This document shows positions 12,444 through 22,839 of a stretch of 64,000 nt of DNA, piece after piece. Position 1 is the stretch's first letter; every line of letters starts with the position of its first letter. The stretch is from Pieris napi (Eukaryota; Arthropoda; Insecta; Lepidoptera; Pieridae): positions 7,172,501 to 7,236,500 of the forward strand of contig NC_062238.1 of NCBI RefSeq assembly GCF_905475465.1, written 5' to 3'. The position numbers and the translations under genes were made by a program. The notes beneath the pieces were generated by a model that saw only the letters and a program-made list of their open reading frames with translations, ran no database searches and was not told the origin of the DNA.

Positions 12444-13459
12444 AACTAACAAGATGATAAAATTCTAAATGTTGTCTTTTCACTTTACTTAACTTACTAC
12501 CACGGCGCGACTGCTTAGTGCGGAAGTTATGTGGTGCATACCCACAAAACCCCAAGGCGCCACCAACAATCGCCTTAGATGGGATGCGGTAACAGCAAAG
12601 CCTTATCCGCTTCCCGACATGCGATGCGACGGTTGCGTCCGCCTCTTCACGCCCATTGTTGGTTTGTGAACTTACTTGACACAGCCAGTATCCTTTAGAG
12701 ACCGGGCAATACGCTTTTAGGAATAACTAGTCTAGGTCTAATACTTGCAGTGATAGATCAACATCCCTTTTTTTAAACGCATGGATTCTCCGCAATAGAT
12801 GTCGTATAATAATTCAATGTGAATATTTATCACGTATAAACATCTTCAAGGAAACCACCAATTCAGATTTGATGTAAAAATATTTTAATAATATTTGCAG
12901 GAATGTCCTTTATAATTCACTGTTATCTAAAGATAGTTGAGAGTGGAGATCTAATGTTTTACGGTAAAAACTTGTAACAAGTTTTGCGAAAAGGTACTTT
13001 TGAAGTGTCTTATGCAATGGGAGTCGTATAAATAAATAAGTAAGCATACGAGGTAGGTCGTAGAGAAATACCCCTATTACACGTTCAATCTTAGTCACGT
13101 TTAATATTCATAAACTTTGCATTGAAGAGATCCAAGATATAACTTAATATTTGTATGAAATATATTTTTAAGCTTACCACAACCACAAACAAATCTTTTA
13201 TCCTTTAATTCTTTATGAATATCATAGATTATGTGACCTTAACAAACAAAGGTTTTTGTATATCAATTATATTATAAAGATACGTAAAAGAACATTCGGG
13301 ACAATACCTTTGTTCATGCGTAAGCGTTTACACTTTACTGTCAAAAGTTCCTTTCGATCATTCACTTCCAAGTAAAGCTCGGAAGGTAAAAACAGATATT
13401 AAAAAATTAAAAATACATTTTATATAAATTATATTAAATTAAACCTTCTCTTGTTTCAG
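12444..13459. other. non-coding DNA upstream of the calcium-channel exon
   Basis: Holds a GC-richer patch at about 12500-12660 that I do not recognise, then AT-rich DNA. A pyrimidine tract ending TTGTTTCAG at 13459 is a convincing splice acceptor. This makes the stretch probably the intron between an unseen upstream leader exon and the exon at 13460. Confidence 0.5.
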
Positions 13460-13624
13460 ATAGACACGAAAATTCCTCGACAATGGAGCCCCGTTTCGAC
13501 AACATCACGGAGCGAGCGAAACGCGCACCGCCCATCCTAAGCGACTCTTATGTGTACAGTTGAAGCAGCGATGGTGAAATAGTGTAGTGTACAATGAGCT
13601 TATAAGTGTATAACGAGTGACGTG
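13460..13624 (+). promoter_or_regulatory. 5' leader with three upstream ORFs
   Basis: Between the splice acceptor and the start codon at 13625 there are three ATGs that each run to a stop before the main start. One is a 26-codon ORF (13483-13563) beginning MEPRF, and two are very short (ATG GTG AAA TAG near 13570; ATG AGC TTA TAA near 13592). The first is not in frame with the channel. Such ORFs commonly lower initiation at the main start; that effect here is inference. Confidence 0.6.
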
Positions 13625-13833
13625 ATGCCTTACTACGGCTATCGGGAGGGGTCGGACTCTAGTGGGGGTTGTTCGGAATCGGACGGGGGTGAATCGGACT
13701 CGGAGGGGGGGATAAGTACCGAGAGTACGGTGGGCCAGGGGCTACCCTTTCCTGGGTTTACCCCGGTTGCACTTCGGTATCTGACGCAGGACACCAGGCC
13801 GAGGAGTTGGTGTCTCAAGCTGATTACCAATCC
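13625..13833 (+). CDS. Ca-alpha1T: T-type voltage-gated calcium channel alpha-1, first coding exon
   Basis: The start codon at 13625 opens an N-terminus beginning MPYYGYREG, then a Ser/Gly/Glu/Asp-rich stretch. This runs into GLPFPGFTPVALRYL and TQDTRPRSWCLKLITNP. The last block closely matches the sequence just before transmembrane segment S1 of repeat I in Cav3 channels, where vertebrate proteins read GLPYPALAPVVFFYL then SQDSRPRSWCL...CNP and continue WFERIS. These channels carry low-threshold calcium current in neurons and muscle. The frame would stop a few codons later, but it must be spliced: 13834 begins ATATCCTTTTT, a U12-type AT donor, leaving a phase-2 break inside the proline codon. 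No downstream exon (WFER...) was found, so the gene is partial here. Identification is strong; the exact paralogue is less certain. Confidence 0.8.
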
Positions 13834-13844
13834 ATATCCTTTTT
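13834..13844 (+). promoter_or_regulatory. U12-type (AT-AC class) 5' splice site
   Basis: The exon end AATCC is followed by ATATCCTTTTT, which fits the minor-spliceosome donor consensus RTATCCTTT exactly. No GT lies nearby that would keep the channel reading frame to the conserved CNP position. Minor-class introns are known to be conserved in voltage-gated sodium and calcium channel genes. Confidence 0.75.
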
Positions 13845-14909
13845 GATATAAACGAGAGTTATGACTCGACTTAAGTGTATTGAATAGCTTTCTGAACTTT
13901 GACACAATACGACAAATTGTATTATTAAGTATTAACATTTACGGTTGTAAATTTTAACTGTTCAGCACGGTAAATCAAATCTTAAAAGCATATGCTGACA
14001 AAATTATAACTTTAACAGCTAAATTTTATTTTATTTGCTTATAAATTGCTATGTCTACTAATAAACAGAGATACTTGTATAGCAAGTGCCAGTATGAAAC
14101 ATTTTTTAGAGAATCAGTAGAAGTAAAACTCCTAGGAAACTTTTACATTATATATTGTTCCGCGCCTTATTAATTGTTTAACCCTCGAAATAACACCTAA
14201 CAAGCAAGGGTAAACCCTTAAAAGGACAACTTGAGGTGGCTTGGTTCCATATAAATATTTTTCGTTTAGTTTGTTTAATCTCTCTGTTTTTGTTTTGTTT
14301 GTATTTTTTCTCTTAACACAGTAGTTTCTAAGTTAAGTTAGTTCTGTGGTGTGGCCCTACGTGTACTAAGATCAATAACAACCCTTTAGTGGTTTTTGGC
14401 TTTCTAAGTTTATTTATAAGCAATAATAATAAAACAAATCAACCAATTATAGGTCAATACAATATATTTACCTAATGTATAAAAGTTTTGAAATAAATCT
14501 TGCCACAAATTATTACCGACTTAGAAGTTGGTCTACAACAGTGAGGTTACGCTATAAAAACACTCCCACTATGTGTATTTGTCAAACATACCTTTACATA
14601 AGCAACAATTTTCATTTGAAAAATTCAAGCGAAAACAAATGAAAATTGGCATACCTTTGACATGGTAATCATTCAGCATCAAAGGGTGCGGCTGTCATTT
14701 AGACTGACATTAATCGTATGCAAAGCATTGAATTGCTCATTTGAATCAGTTATCGGAGCTCGTGACGTACGGTGTGGCTTCTGAAGATTAATTATTCCTG
14801 TCGTGGAATTTGTAAAATCCCTTCCATTTCTTCAAATAAATCAACGAACGTACGTGACTGGGGAATTTGGTTTTATGTAACGCCCGAACAATACCTATTA
14901 GGCGTCAAA
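13845..14909 (+). other. start of the channel intron; no exon seen
   Basis: AT-rich DNA without a recognisable second channel exon on the plus strand and without a complete mobile element. Confidence 0.45.
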
Positions 14910-15271
14910 TCTAATATATAAAATTCTCGTGCCACAACGTTCTTTCCCATACTCCTCCGAAACGGCTTGACTGATTCTTATGAAATTTTTTATACATATT
15001 CAGTAAGTCTGAGAATTGGCTACTATTTATCTTTTAAAACCCCTAAGTGATAAGGGATGTTCACCGCAAAAAACATTATATATTTTTTTAGACAAAATAT
15101 TTTGTTTTATTATATATGATATTAAATACAAAAATACAAACAACCCTTAATTTTCACCCCCTCTACGATCAATCCCTATTTTTTATTATCGTAGAAAGCT
15201 ATTTTTATTTAACTAAAAAAATGTTTCCTAGAAATATACATGGCAAAACAAACGTTTGCCGGGTCGGCTAG
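14910..15271 (+). mobile_element. Helitron-like non-autonomous element
   Basis: Begins A|TCTAATATATAAAATTCTC and ends GTTTGCCGGGTCGGCTAG|T. Same family and direction as 10677-11008, with shared ACTCCTCCGAAACGGCTTGA and CTACGATCAATCCCTATTTT blocks. Confidence 0.85.
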
Positions 15272-15533
15272 TATAATCTCTATATATTAAGCAAAGACTT
15301 AATAGTATAAAGAAATTTATGTTGGCAAGTCACTCCGTAGGTAGCATGCCTGTAACCACTGAAGTCCGACATTTCATTCTTAGTGTAATTTTTTTTTTAT
15401 TAATAATGTAACTATACGAAATTCAATGTATCCGTCCTAGGACCCACGGTGCTCTTGAAGGACTTCATGCAAAGTATTTTTGGAATGTACTTGTTATTGA
15501 GAACCCAATGTCACTGATATGTGTCTATGTCAC

Positions 15534-16094
15534 CGTAAAATTGTAAACACCGTTAGATTGTAATCTATCTCGCGAGATTGTAAACTGTCGAAATATTGTG
15601 AACCTCAACGAACTGCTTACAATTTAACGTATTATAATTCGGTAGATTGTAATCTATCGAAGTAAAACCGTCAAATTGTGAAACGGATCGGATTTGTTGA
15701 ACGGAATATTTCATTTCCAACACTAACTTAGTTATAATTCAAACTTCTTTGGTCAATCACAGATTAATTTACTTCCCAACAATTTCATATAACTAATTCT
15801 AAAGCTGTGAGTTACTTTCAACACGACATCAATTTACATTCATCAAAACAATCAATTTACATTCGACAACAAAAGAATTAACAAACAAATATGGTGGCGC
15901 GGGGCATATCCGTTCAACCAATCAGCGTGCGAGGTGCGATCCGTTTCACAATTTGACGGTTTTCACTTCGATAGATTACAATCTACCGAATAATAATACG
16001 TTAAATTGTAAGCCGTACGCTGAGGTTCACAATCTTTCGACAGTTTATAATCTCGCGAGATAGATTACAATCTAACGGTGTTTACAATTTTACG
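15534..16094. mobile_element. 561-bp inverted-repeat element with ~185-bp arms
   Basis: The left arm starts CGTAAAATTGTAAACACCGT and the right arm is its complement, ending ACGGTGTTTACAATTTTACG. The arms match for about 185 bases with few changes. Each arm carries short internal palindromes (AGATTGTAATCT and CTCGCGAG). The central ~190 bases are AT-rich and non-coding. No clear target duplication was seen, so the superfamily is open. Confidence 0.8.
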
Positions 16095-16667
16095 TTAACA
16101 TCTATAATACAAGAAATACATTTCTTTGTTTACATAAATTGTGGAAAAGGCGACCTTGCAATAAGAAAAAGTTATACTATAGCCACAGATTACACGAAAA
16201 TATAACACAAATTACACAATATTAAAGAAACAGAATCCATTAGCCTTGATGCTCAATATTAACCTTAATACACGATTAAAGCGTTCAAAACATCTGTATC
16301 CTTGTTAATAAGAATACAGCGATGACTAAATAAGCCAGACAAATATAAATCATTTATAACAACGCGTACTTCAGTTCAAACAAAAACCTAACAAAATGCG
16401 TTGAGAAGTTATACATAGTTCGTATAGATGCGGCTAACTATCGTATAAATTATGAAAAACGTATCTGGCTTGTTTCATCGTAACAACATGTGTACAATAA
16501 AGCGTGGTGTAAGGAACAAAAGTGAGCGGGATCATAAGAAGACGCTATATAAAGAAAATTATCATTTCAATAATGAATTTAATTTTAAAATACATAAAAA
16601 AATTATATCAGACTAAAATCTATATGGATTGGAGGCTTCTATACTAGTTTTTAATTTGAATTATTGT

Positions 16668-16767
16668 NNNNNNNNNNNNNNNNNNNNNNNNNNNNNNNNN
16701 NNNNNNNNNNNNNNNNNNNNNNNNNNNNNNNNNNNNNNNNNNNNNNNNNNNNNNNNNNNNNNNNNNN
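16668..16767. other. assembly gap, 100 N
   Basis: Exactly 100 N, the usual placeholder for a gap of unknown size. The two flanks do not overlap each other. Confidence 0.98.
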
Positions 16768-17422
16768 TGAAAATGTTATCCAATTTTTAAGTGAAATATC
16801 AGCGCCATTTGTTGCCTATTGAAAAGCTTTTGAAGTAAAAAAGCGTTTTTCCTTTCAATTGTGTTCAGTCAAAAATTGGAGCTTTTGATTAAAATCAACG
16901 ACAGTTGATACGCTTTCTAAATATCAACCAATCTTGTTTTATAAACTAGTATTACTTTTATAATTGCTGAACAATATTTTGTCGTATTTTTTGTAATGTT
17001 TACAATATTACATAATTACTATACTACAAAAATTTGTAGTTGCAAGTGTAATATCTTTATGTTATTTTTTTTGTATAATTTATGTTTACCGTAATTGTCA
17101 TGTAATGTAGAATTGACATATTATAACTTATACTGTAGAAAATGCATTATATATGATGAGACGTACTTTATTACATAAATAAACACATACACAGGGGATA
17201 TAAAAATAAACGCTTCTCGACTATAGAACATCAATTAAATACTAACTAGATTTTTTTAAATGTGGTTTAAGAGGGGTTTTAACAAATTGTGTAAAATTTA
17301 AACCTATTAAGAGAAGATGGGAGATGCCTACGTTTTGCTGTGTGTATTGCTAAATTAAAAATGATTTGATTATGTTTAAACGGACATGATTTTAAATCTT
17401 ATAGATATAATGAATAATAGAG
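16768..17422. other. AT-rich non-coding DNA
   Basis: No exon, RNA gene or recognised repeat was seen between the gap and the SINE. Confidence 0.45.
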
Positions 17423-17423
17423 C

Positions 17424-17690
17424 AGTGTTGACCTAGCGGCTTCAGAGTGCGATTCTCATCCCTGAGATCGTAGCTTCAATCCCCGACTGTGTACCAATGG
17501 ACGTTCTGTCTACGTGCGCATATAACATTCGCTCGAACGGTGAAGGAAAACATCGTAAGGGCTTGCCTTAGACCCGTTAAAAAGTCGACGTCCATCAGAC
17601 ACAGTAGACTGATCCGATACTTGCCTATTAGATTAACAAATGATCATGAAACAGCTACAGAATTCTGAGGCCCAGACCTAAAAATTTATT
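17424..17690 (+). mobile_element. SINE, tRNA-type family 1
   Basis: Carries AGCAGTGTTGACCTAGCGGC, TCATCCCTGAGATCG, a CGCTCGAACGGTGAAGGAAA block, ACATCGTAAGG, a TACTTGCCTATTAGATTAAC block and TTCTGAGGCCCAGACCTAAA, in the same order as the copy at 7456. Confidence 0.75.
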
Positions 17691-18162
17691 TATTGTTAGA
17701 TATGATGAATAGGAGTGATAATTATAAATTATCATAGGATTTCGTCTTTAAATAAACTAATTTATTAATAAAATCGTATGTAAAATTTATCACGTGACCA
17801 AATTGATAGGAAAAAATGTAACAAACTTTAATAGTAAGGTCCATACGAAGGCTAAACAGCTTAGCAATCGCCAAAAACGTTGAGTAGAAATTTTGCACGA
17901 ACTAAATAAACATTAACCCGTAGTGGCTAGGAGAAGAAAAGATAAACATTTCTAAATTAAGCAAAACATACTTGTTTAGTTTAGTCCTTTCGCAGGTTGC
18001 GGCCGAGGTCGGGTCGGTCGAATTACGTTTGTATATATTCTATAGGTTAGGCTGAAAGGCAGTCGTATAACAATTTGAACCCGCATCGATGTTCTGTAAC
18101 TCCCAAAAGCCCTTATAAAAAAATTATACAAATTCTTGACATTCAATAAAATACCTACACCA

Positions 18163-18296
18163 GCCTTGCGATTCTGTAACTCACTTTTCGAACTCACACA
18201 GCTGTTTTAGCAGCAGCGGTCGTGCTCAAATCTGTCGTGAAGCAGTCCTTTTATAATTTGGCATTCTGATGTGAGTGAGTTACAGAATCGCAAGGC
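18163..18296. mobile_element. GATTCTGTAACTCAC MITE, short copy
   Basis: Starts GCCTTGCGATTCTGTAACTC and ends GAGTTACAGAATCGCAAGGC. The internal blocks GCAGCGGTCGTGCTCAAATC and CGTGAAGCAGTC match copies at 22693 and 27928. The right arm is shortened relative to 27928. Confidence 0.75.
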
Positions 18297-18299
18297 AAT

Positions 18300-19640
18300 A
18301 CGAATTAACTAGTTACAGAGACAATTCATTTCAAGATATTCCAAGGAACATTTCCTTGGTTGGAACTGCGGATCGTTACAACACCATTTAGCACTTAATT
18401 CATCATGTATGTATTACCATAATACGGTTTGCCTCTTTAATAGTTCAAGTTTTGTGGGAATCTAAGTTTGGTAAGCGTTCAGAGGCTATGAATTTAATAG
18501 ATTTAGACTTTAGATACAAATGCATATTTCACTGTATAAAAAACAAGAAAATGACACAGTATTAAAATAGATTTTTCCGTCCACTTCATTGTTCAAAGCG
18601 ATGCTTAATGGGGTAAAAGTCCGTAAACTTAAAGGAGCACACTATTAATATATACCATAGTACTTATTACGTAATTAATCTAGTTGTATTAATATTTAAA
18701 AAAAATATGTTCTTACAAAACAACCTCGTATTTTATATTTTTTATCTAGGTTAGAAGTCAACGCTTGAAGTGGACCTGGTGAGTTTAAATTTAAAAACTT
18801 TTATGTCACGAAGTTTCAAAAATCCTTATAAATTAACATAGAACAAAGCTAAATGTAATTTTGCATATTAGCGTTTTGTTCAACGTAATATATTTCCTGT
18901 AGAAACAAGAACTCGACTAACGTTTTTCAATTATGTTCATATGACTCGCGAAACGAGCCGGTTAATTCAATAATAAAAGCCACCATTATGCCGAAAATTT
19001 TGTAATTCTTTTAAACATTGCGAAAATCTGTCTATCTCGATTAACATTGGAATCCTTAAAGAAATCTTGCTACATACTTGAATTATTATAAAACAGCTTC
19101 TACTAGTAGTAAGTTTATATAAATAATGTATATTTATTCTTGTTTACAAGAGGGTAAATTTAGTGAGTCTGCAAAATGATTGGAAGTTTTTAAATAAAAT
19201 TAAATCGAACAGGTTACATTCTTGCATCTTCCACTCGATTCTATATTGAAAAATACTCGTAGAATATTGCCCAATGCCGCGCTTGCAAATATTAATAACA
19301 AAATTCCTAGGAGAAAGAAACTATTTTCAGAGTGACAAGTTCACTTTCAGGAGCCTTTAAGCCACTTTTTTTTTTATTACCATTTTCTTTGAATAAATAA
19401 ATAACTTTACCATAAAAACTTTACGCTTTGACTTTCATAATTTGAATATTGCTATAGGTATAGCTATAAGTATTTTAGATAAAGATACGATACAATAAAA
19501 TAGTGCAGTATTAAGTAAAAGGCTGCTTTTTATATTAATTAATTTTCTTACACAATTTTTCTAGTTTATTCAGATATTTGCAGTCGTAGTGTTTTGAATT
19601 ACAAAAAAATATTGGTTGTTTGTAAAGTAGGTTTACGATC
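18300..19640. other. non-coding DNA, nothing recognised
   Basis: AT-rich. No gene or named repeat was supported. Confidence 0.45.
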
Positions 19641-19645
19641 GAGAT

Positions 19646-19982
19646 GTTTACGTGATAACGTCTTATTGGTGCTATAAGTTATTGGGAAGTAAGGAATTAA
19701 TGAAGATAACAATTTTTTCAAATTTTAAATTACATCTATCGTTTTATTCACACTTTTGATGATAAATTTCGGGTGTAAAATGACAAGTTTACTTATTCGA
19801 CTATGATATACATTTTTCTTCATACATTCACGGAATGACTGGCAGAGCTCGAGATGAGACGGGAGATCGGTCCGTCTCTCTCTCGTTATACCTGCGATCG
19901 CGCTCGTGAGGTTTTGGTGTGACACAAGTTTCTGAACATGTCACCCGACTAAAACAATTTTAAAGACGTTATCACGTTAAAA
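19646..19982. mobile_element. inverted-repeat element with ACGTGATAACGTCTT ends
   Basis: GTTTACGTGATAACGTCTTA at the left is mirrored by AAGACGTTATCACGTTAA at the right. The palindromic core is related to the GACGTGACAACGTC elements at 6887 and 48824, but the interior differs. It contains a GA-rich patch near 19850 and no ORF of note. Confidence 0.6.
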
Positions 19983-20316
19983 CAAACAGTAGCATACAAT
20001 CAACTAACTCGATAAAATAGTAATGGTTTAAATTAAATAAGTTGAAGCGTATGTAAGTTAAAATGTCGATCAGGATTAAGGCAAGTCGACCGGAAATTAC
20101 AACTCATGTTGCGAACGGAAGCCCTCCCATCGACCTGTCGCTGACACTAACGATAAACTTCCTAAATTCTACCAACTTTGTGAAATATTTCTGATTTTTG
20201 TGATAAATTGACTGGTGCCTGTCTTAAAGTTACACTTTAACAATGTAAGTATAATTATTGAACTTTTAAAACAAGTCAAGTTCTATGTTACAATTTGTTT
20301 AGATTCTTATATTATA

Positions 20317-20641
20317 CTAGCTGACCTGGCAAACGTCGTTTTGTCATGTATATCATTTATAATCAAAGATAGGGGTTGATCGTAGAGGGGTGAAAATTAG
20401 GGCTTGTATGTATTTTTTAATGTTGTAACATAAAAAAATAAAGGTTAAATTTTTTATCTAAAATTTTAAAAAAATTTTTGGCGTGGACTGGACTACCCTT
20501 AACATTTAGGGGGATGAAAAATAGATGTTGTTCGATTCTCAGACATACCCAATATGCACACAAAATTTCATGAGAATCGGCCGAGCCGTTTCGGAGGAGT
20601 TTAACCACAAACACCGCGACACGAGAATTTTATATATTAGA
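20317..20641 (-). mobile_element. Helitron-like element, reverse
   Basis: On the minus strand it opens TCTAATATATAAAATTCTCG and closes GTTTGCCAGGTCAGCTAG, with the A and T insertion bases outside. It contains CTCCGAAACGGCTCGGCCGA and a CTACGATCAACCCCTAT block. Confidence 0.85.
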
Positions 20642-21437
20642 TTTATCAATCATATTAAAAAAATACTTGAAGTTCTGTCTCGACTTGCTTGTGCAGATGC
20701 ACTTGTGCCTCGTGGTAACGCACGTGGTTTGGCTGTGTTCTATAGTTCGATAACTTTATTTATGTTCGGCTTCAGTTTACCAAGCCTAAAGTTTATGATT
20801 TCGACCCCGCGTCTTCCTGCGCCCGCTTTTGTGACGAACGCAACCACCGCAGCACAACGCGAACGATCCCGCATCTATAGGGTTGGGTCACTCGAGGGCG
20901 TTTTGTACAATGCATAGTAAGGATATACAATTAGATAAAATAGTACTATTCGTTTTACTATTTATTGGAGAACTAGAGATGGTGAATTGTGTCGGAATAC
21001 TCATGTGGCAAGAATAACAATTGCTACAGGTCCCACGCAAAGAACCTCGCCAAACTTTCACCAAAAATTAACCGCTTAGGCGGGTATTTTTTTGTATCAT
21101 CAGAGCCCAATAAGGCCTTTAGTAATTTATTGCATTTATTAAACACTAACGCAATTCTAACCTATAGAGGGTATGATAACGTATCTTACTGTACTAAGCA
21201 TTATAACTATTATTGTTAATGTACTTTAAGAATAATTAAATTAATAATTGTAGATTTTCTAAAAGCCCTATAAATTTTCTAAAATCGTAACATCTACGCA
21301 GCAGTTTTGTTAACAGAAATAAATAGTACTTAATCATATTAGTTATAAATTCTATTTTGCTTGTGATAATATCTATACGCACATAAGTTACCATATACCT
21401 CCGACGATAATATAGTTGAGGAATTATCCAAAGTACA
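20642..21437. other. non-coding DNA with a GC-richer repeat-like patch
   Basis: At 20790-20850 the sequence resembles 48528-48590 (shared TATGATT, CCCGCG and GTGACGAACGC-type blocks), so part is repeat-derived. The open frame across 20525-20917 starts inside the Helitron and is not credible as a gene. Confidence 0.4.
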
Positions 21438-21658
21438 TCTTTATATATATAATTCTTCTGTGAGTATGTATGTCACTGAACTTCTCTCAAACTACTGGAC
21501 CGATTTTGATGAAATTTTTTGTGTGTGTTCAAGGGGATCTGGGAATGGTTTAGATTCACAAATCAGCCCAGCAGGTGGCGCTGCAGTCGGTACTTTCATA
21601 CTTTAATATCCTAATAGCTTGAAATATCATGCAGGACAACGTCTGTGGGGTCCACTAG
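21438..21658 (+). mobile_element. Helitron-like element, second family
   Basis: Begins A|TCTTTATATATATAATTCTT and CTGTGAGTATGTATGTCACTG, contains CTACTGGACCGATTTTGATG and GGTGGCGCTGCAGTCGG, and ends GGGGTCCACTAG|T. The A|TC...CTAG|T ends fit Helitrons, but the interior differs from the 10677 family. Confidence 0.65.
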
Positions 21659-22054
21659 TAGACGTATATATTTTTTAAAAATCGCTATGCAATATGTTTT
21701 TCCTATACAAATTCTATAATGAATGAAGACATTGATCAATATTCAGAAATTGTTATCGAAGCATCGCGAATCTCATTAAGTCGATTTGGCCATTTTCAAG
21801 GATCCTAGTATCAGATGTTCGTCCCTTACAGCAGGTTGCTCCGGATATTACAACTCGTGCCTTTATACCCTTATATTATATCGGGATTACAAATTCAGAA
21901 ACTGCGTGATTTTGGCCAAATGACTCGCTAAGTCAAAAGTTGCCTTTGGTTAAATTTACTAAAAGCTTTCACATTAGCCCTGTTTGTGCCTAGTATCTGG
22001 AGCATGGAACCTCAAACATTTTAATATAAATAGTGTTCGTAATACTATATAATA

Positions 22055-22331
22055 CTAGCTGACCGGGCAAACGTCGTTTTGCCATGTATACATTTATAAT
22101 AAAAAAATAGGGGTTGATCGTAGAGGGGTGAAAGTTAGGGGTTGTATGTTTTTTTTAAATGCTGTATCAAAAAATTTAGGGGTGGACTACCCTTAACATT
22201 TAGGGGGATGAAAAATAGATGTTGTCCAATTCTCAGACATACCCAATATGCACACAAAATTTCGTGGGAATTAAGCCCTTTCGGAGGAGTTTAACTACAA
22301 ACACCGCGACACGAGAATTTGATTAATTAGA
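22055..22331 (-). mobile_element. Helitron-like element, reverse, shortened
   Basis: Same family as 20317. CTAGCTGACCGGGCAAACGT is at the plus-strand left, and GACACGAGAATTTGATTAAT then TAGA lies at the right. The interior is about 50 bases shorter than in 20317. Confidence 0.8.
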
Positions 22332-22692
22332 TATAACCTTTTTTGTTGCTCCTTTAGCTTAATAGTTTCAATCGAGATGTCATATTGCATTGTTCAACAT
22401 TTATTTTGAAAATAAAAGAATGTATATTTATACATTATTCTATTATGCTTCTTATTCTTATAAAGGTTTACGTATTACGTATACGTAACTTAGATTTCTA
22501 AGTTTAATTAATTATAGCCGAATCCGACAACCACACACTACAATATTAATATGAAGTCCTTTGTTGCCGAATATAATTACCAACGAATATTGTTTGTTAT
22601 CAGAATAGGTTTACATCGTACATCTATTAGACGGAGTAGTATTAAAACAATCTATTACTACAATATTCTTATCGAGAATAACTTATACACAC

Positions 22693-22835
22693 TGCCTTGC
22701 GATTCTGTAACTCACTTTTCGAACTCACACAGCGGTTTTCGCAGCGGCGGTCGCGCTCAAATCAGTCGTGAAGCAGTCATTTTACGGTTTGGCAGTCTGT
22801 TAAACATTAAACTACAAGCTCCCTCCTTATCATCC
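22693..22835 (+). mobile_element. GATTCTGTAACTCAC MITE, half copy
   Basis: Shares GCCTTGCGATTCTGTAACTC, GAACTCACACAGCGGTTTTC, GCGGTCGCGCTCAAATCAGT and CGTGAAGCAGTCATTTTA with the hairpin copy at 27928, plus its loop-side AAACTACAAGCTCCC. The second arm is missing. Confidence 0.7.
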
Positions 22836-22839
22836 CTCC

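Noticed and set aside
20525..20917. 130-codon plus-strand ORF
   Set aside because: Begins inside a reverse Helitron-like copy and crosses a repeat-derived patch. No domain or splice signals.
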